Shown: in pieces, positions 59,484 to 64,000 of the stretch | How the letters are laid out: every line of letters starts with the position of its first letter | Numbering within the stretch: the stretch's first letter is position 1 | Source of the DNA: Trichoplax sp. H2 | Taxonomy: Eukaryota; Placozoa; Uniplacotomia; Trichoplacea | Direction of reading: 5' to 3' | NCBI GenBank assembly: GCA_003344405.1 | Contig: NOWV01000118.1 | Coordinates: 1 to 64,000, forward strand | Length of the DNA stretch: 64,000 bases | Notes under the pieces: model-generated | The model's input: the letters and a program-made list of their open reading frames with translations, nothing else | Databases searched by the model: none | Told to the model about the DNA's origin: nothing | Position numbers and translations under genes: made by a program

Positions 59484-61240
59484 TTTATAAAAAGTTTTTT
59501 AGACGGTACTAAAAGTAAAATGAAAATTCTTTTAATAACAGGACGAAATGATAATAATTTGAGCATATTAATTTTATCCCTATATAACTTACGATGTACA
59601 ACTTGCAATTAACTGGTATGTTTCCGCAGTGTCTTCTGATTGTCTGTTGTCGTTGGTAGGAAAGACCAATCAAAATTTTCGTGTTGATTGAATATAATCG
59701 GTGTTAATAGAAATAATATTATAGTCTATTTCAGCACGTATAGTACATACTTGCTTATACTACTAATATATCGTGTACAGTAATATACGCATTAACAAGG
59801 TAAGATTTGAAGCCCTCTTTAAGCTGTTAACGTGTTGAGTTCAGTAAAAATCAACTCCAATACTACTATATTAACAATGATTATGATTATAAGGACTGTA
59901 CTACTATTTTTATGACACATTTTTATAACTTTAGTTAATTCCTTATTATCTGACTATAAGTATCGTTCAATCAGTATCAAGTATTATTCATGGAATTGGC
60001 TGTAATTTCAAAATTGCTTCTATAAGTATATAATATAGTTATCTGCAATGTACTTATTAATGTGTTTAAGGAATGTACATTACACCGACTTAAACTTGCC
60101 TTTTGTACGCGTAGCGGAAATACTAGCTTTCATAAGTTGTATCCCAAAGAATCTAGCCAAGTATCGAATGTTTAGTAATTGCAGTCTACTCAATAAGGAT
60201 GCTTGTCACTATAGTATATTCAATCATTAATCATTCACTCTCATAAAACTGATAGATTTAAAGTAAATGAAGTTAACCTTATGTTGAATATTCATTGTGG
60301 TGCAATTTTAATTCATAGTAAATTACTATCATTCCGTCTGTTGCACGCAAAATGATAGGCTCGTATCATGAATTTAATGTGGCCTGCCTCACTTTTGCAA
60401 TAGCCTGGTGCTAAATTAGGATGACGTTTCTTGATGCAAACAATTAGCGCTCAATAAGTACTGTACATAATCTAACGTGATTTATTTTATTTGTGATACA
60501 ATTATTTTTTATAGGTCATCCAGACCTATCTTTCCAATTGTAATTATTAAGAAAGCATACCACTTTGATTTTTTACGAAAGTTAATTTTTAACCTGTGAA
60601 ATTACCTAGTTACGGTGTATAGTAAAATAACAGGATTATCACAGCTTGTCGAGTGTAAGTGTGCGAATAAATTTAAATTTACAGGAGTCACCAATTGGAT
60701 AATATAGTAAACGAAATACTACAGTAGTAACAACACTGTTGCATAATAAGATGCTTCGAGCATAGCAGTAACAGATAAATACTTTACATCTAAATGATAC
60801 TATTAATAAAGTATTATAATTTAATTACATGATAAAGGGAAATTGTACAACAGCTAGTACATACCAGAATCTAGAGTAACAACAGCTTTAAAAAAATGCT
60901 GCAGCTACATGTACTGTATATTCTTTAGTGCAGCATCGTATCCATTCATTACCACCGATTGATTGATTGAATCAAAAAAACTCTATTGACTAATGCATTA
61001 AAAGTTACTGTATATGCACATATGGATTTTTTCGGTCGTTAAAACATTTACTGCATTGCTTTACCCTTACAATTGGTAAATTACAAAATTTTTTTTAAAA
61101 ATATCAAGTACTGCTAAAACAAGAATAACTAATTAAAGACTTTAGCACAATAGAGAGACCGTAGAACTTTATGAGACACAGAATCTCCATGTTCCATATA
61201 ATATCAATTGACTTGAGTCGTAAAGTTAAAGCCTTTCAAA
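59484..61240. other. Spacer between two convergent genes
   Basis: No supported gene. A 60-codon plus frame at 60048-60230 lacks any family feature. Presumably holds the 3' untranslated regions of both flanking genes. Confidence 0.45.
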
Positions 61241-61241
61241 G

Positions 61242-61984
61242 CTATTGATTAAGGTTAGAAGTATTTTCTTCATTGCAGTTGTTGTTTAATTCATTCTGGA
61301 TTACCGAAGATTGGTAAGTGGGTGGTTCTTGAGGTATGCGAGGTGGAAGTACACGTTGACTTGGTCGAACAGAATTCATGTCAGTGTGATTGTGTGCGGT
61401 AATAAATCTCACCGCTAAAGCACTGGAGTCAGTTGTGATACTAGGCTCACTTGTACCATCGCTATCATTGTTGTTGGGCTCTGCTTCATTGGATGTATCA
61501 TTAGAAACGCCAGGTGATGTTGCAGTCAAGTTATCAACATTGCCATCATCAGGCACTACTATTCCAACTTCATCAGCTATTGGATCATAAAAGAGAAGAT
61601 AACTACAGTTCAAGGATTACGATGTTATAACAAAATATATCATTAACACCCAAATTATTTCAAGATTAATATTGTTTACTTTTAAATTATACATGCGAAA
61701 AAAGAGGCTTTATTGCTAAGCCTTTTAGTACCAAGAGATGATCTATCCTACTCGGTTTCAGCCATGTGTACTGCATAAAACTACGCACCTTAGGTATGCT
61801 TTAAAAATTTAGTTACCTTCAATCAAATTTTGAGTACTAGCAGAGCGATTTCTATTTGAAATGTTTCCCTCTGAGCCCTTCGAGTCCATACAGCACTTCT
61901 TACGGACGTAGACTAATACACCAACGATGATTGACATAGAAATGGCTGCGCATATTATTACAATAGCAGTTACACTGGAATCGC
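61242..61984 (-). CDS. 3' end of a single-pass membrane protein with PPxY tail
   Basis: Two exons join in phase 1: 61984-61817 and 61576-61242, ending at TAG. The first encodes DSSVTAIVIICAA and further hydrophobic residues, a single transmembrane helix, followed by a basic stop-transfer (YVRKKCC) and a short polar segment. The second is an acidic, Ser/Thr/Asn-rich tail of about 110 residues with a proline stretch RVLPPRIPQEPPTY containing a PPxY motif, which typically binds WW domains of NEDD4-type ligases or YAP-like proteins. This is the topology of a type I receptor or adhesion protein with its ectodomain encoded upstream (above 61984), where I could not fix exons. A Cys-containing stretch at 62188-62100 is a possible one. 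Family not recognised. Confidence 0.55.
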
Positions 61985-62674
61985 CTTTGAATAAAGATAG
62001 AAGAAAAGTGTTTTAGCATCCATTAGAATATTGACACACAAATGCGCAGATACTGATTCTATTATGTTATAAATTAATTTATAAACGTGGTTATCACATT
62101 GCAAGTAAACTATTTCAACTGGAATTATTGTCGGATCTTTTAGACTTTTGATTTTTGCATGACACGGTAAAAATACTTTTTTTTTCAAGACTACATTCTC
62201 CTATGATTTGTGTACCGTATGCAGTTACTACAGAATGGAACATCGATACGGTAATTTCTTATATTAGAGCAGTTGCTTACCAAGATCATCACCATCGCGT
62301 CGAGCTATGGTCAAAAATAAAATATGTATTAGTATTTTCTTGTATGATGAGAATCATAGTATCTCATTCATGATGAATAGATATCGCTATTTCCTCTTCG
62401 GCAATGCATTGACTCAACGTACTATAGTACAGTATTGGCAAAGGTCTTTTGTAAATTTGTTGACGGAATACTTTAACAATGTTTAGGATGAAAAGTAACG
62501 GATAGCTTTTGTATCTACTGTACTGTACAGTACAGCTACAGTGAATAATATCATTACAGGAGCAAATATAGCTTCATCAGAAAGACACGCTAAATTACAG
62601 TAATAGATGAATCATTAATTATTACAGCGATTAATATTCAATTAGAAACATATTATTGAATGCTGTACTTACAG

Positions 62675-62748
62675 CGAGGAAGAGCTTTATATTTGGCCAT
62701 AGCACAAGGCAATAAGGAGGCAAGGCAAGCTGCGTATATTGATAAGAA
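62675..62748 (+). other. Candidate isolated exon
   Basis: Acceptor TGTACTTACAG is followed by an open segment RGRALYLAIAQGNKEARQAA and a GTAAGA donor. A further open stretch at about 62790-62870 (AYKVAESKWKLQLYNVLDD, then a stop) could be the next exon, but its phase does not fit cleanly. No family is recognised, and it may be a relic. Confidence 0.25.
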
Positions 62749-62989
62749 GTAAGAATTATACATATTGCCTATGTCCATTTGATGCAAAGAAGCCTACAAA
62801 GTGGCGGAATCCAAATGGAAACTACAACTCTACAATGTGCTCGATGACGTTGAATTATGAATGGATGATACTACCCAAGATTGATTCATGTCTGAAATTA
62901 AATATACTTGTACTTGTACTCGTAGGCATGTTGTCTGCTAACGACTTGAGCTCTCCATTGATCATGATCATTTGAGCGAGCGTCAGCAA

Positions 62990-64000
62990 TCGCTATTGGC
63001 TAGCTAGTGCAAGGATTGCTTTCAAGGAGAATACAGACAGTATGCACTATCTTGGCTGATGTTTTACCTTTCCATTGGAGATGGTTCATCTTAGGATAGA
63101 GTCGTAACAATATTTGCTAGTATTAAAAGGACAAACCCATCCGCTGCAAGATCGACTGTTGTTGAAGTGCTTTTCCCTTAATCGTTGGCAAAACCAACTC
63201 ATTCCCATCACTACTATACGGTGTCCAGAACAGTCCGACCTGGCACTATCCTGTACTGCGCTGCAAGTGGAGAGAGTGCGCAAAATCGGTACGACTTACC
63301 GACTGGTACCGGCGCTAGTCTACTGCGATACTGTTCATTGGTCAAGCGTCCCATTGACTCGTCCACTACCAATGTTAACCTACTGTATGATGCGCGATAG
63401 TAGCCGTTGATAGGCAATCTTGGCCGCTTTGTTTTCATGTCTAAATATTTTTTTTTTTTTTGCATGACAGGCTGATCACTGAAGATTTTCTATTTACTTA
63501 TCACAATATCTTCCGTTAGGAAGATGGCAAGCAAGTTCAATATGTACTCCATTGATATTTACAGGTAGGGTTGTGCTGTCGTTGGAGTAGGCCAAGTAGT
63601 GCGTGTCTCTTGTTTCTTTCTACAAGTGCTACAGTATCCATATCCATTCAAGGTTACAAGGATGGCCGAATAGGCGTTTTTCTTGTAAATTGATCAATTG
63701 TCTGCATACTTGATCAAATTGCCGTAAAAAAGAAATACCGTGTGCTGTTGTAACCATGATAATCATGTGCAATGCAGTCTGTATCATTACTGAATTGGCT
63801 TTTGCTACGTGATTCTTGTAACAATAGTTTAATCAAGGCGTAGACTGGATTATCATTCTCATTCTTCTTCTTTTTTCTATTTCTGTACTCGTACTGGATA
63901 TCGTTTCTGCCGTTCAATCAATGCAATCGGTTTAAATCATCGGTTTAATGATGTTATGATGATTGGATGAAAATCATTTAAACTGCTCCTCTTGTGCACT
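62990..64000. other. Unassigned end of window
   Basis: Several overlapping frames on both strands between 63086 and 63465 reflect locally higher GC rather than conserved proteins. A poly-T run occurs near 63449-63461. No supported gene. Confidence 0.4.

Noticed and set aside
63086-63465. Frames up to 98 codons on both strands at the end of the window
   Set aside because: They overlap each other in several frames with no motif; higher local GC explains the absence of stops.
1-64000. tRNA, rRNA, CRISPR and bacterial-type operon signals
   Set aside because: Looked for and not seen; the splice structure shows nuclear eukaryotic DNA.

Overview
The window looks like nuclear DNA of an early-branching animal, most probably a placozoan (Trichoplax/Hoilungia type). 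This is an inference from three things: AT-rich, loosely packed sequence; animal-type single-copy genes broken into many short exons by small GT-AG introns; and intronless class-A GPCR paralogues. No prokaryotic operons, CRISPR arrays or tRNA/rRNA genes were seen. One 20-base assembly gap lies at 5343-5362. Spliced genes were built by hand from splice sites, continuous reading phase and protein-family similarity.

Layout. 1-4.0 kb: a minus-strand gene for a Ser-rich ectodomain with a GAIN-like (adhesion-GPCR/polycystin-1 type) segment, next to a mobile-element copy. 4.4-12 kb: gap, dispersed repeats, several copies of a ~550-bp element carrying a small hydrophobic reading frame, and a mariner transposase remnant. 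13-23 kb: two intronless rhodopsin-family GPCR genes in the same orientation, separated by ~8 kb of gene-poor DNA. 24.9-31.2 kb: two degenerate satellite arrays, the first interrupted by the mobile element. 31-37 kb: no convincing gene.

37-45.4 kb: two complete conserved genes, divergently arranged: a 12-exon DPP7 (dipeptidyl peptidase 2, S28 family, minus strand) and a 3-exon PSMD5 (26S proteasome assembly chaperone, plus strand). Their shared 1.4-kb spacer has a large hairpin. 46.6-52.8 kb: an unidentified plus-strand gene converging on an RC3H/roquin gene (minus strand; RING + ROQ/HEPN) whose CCCH zinc finger was not found. 53-54.4 kb: DNA crowded with TACAGTA/TACTGTA palindromes.

54.4-56.2 kb: a decayed, possibly polycystin-like coding stretch. 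56.9-59.5 kb: the most unusual locus, a 12-exon gene with two nucleoside 2-deoxyribosyltransferase-like domains flanking an EF-hand pair. 61-62 kb: the 3' end of a single-pass membrane protein with a PPxY tail (minus strand). 62-64 kb: one weak exon and otherwise nothing supported. The genes are unrelated housekeeping, signalling and receptor genes and do not form a pathway.
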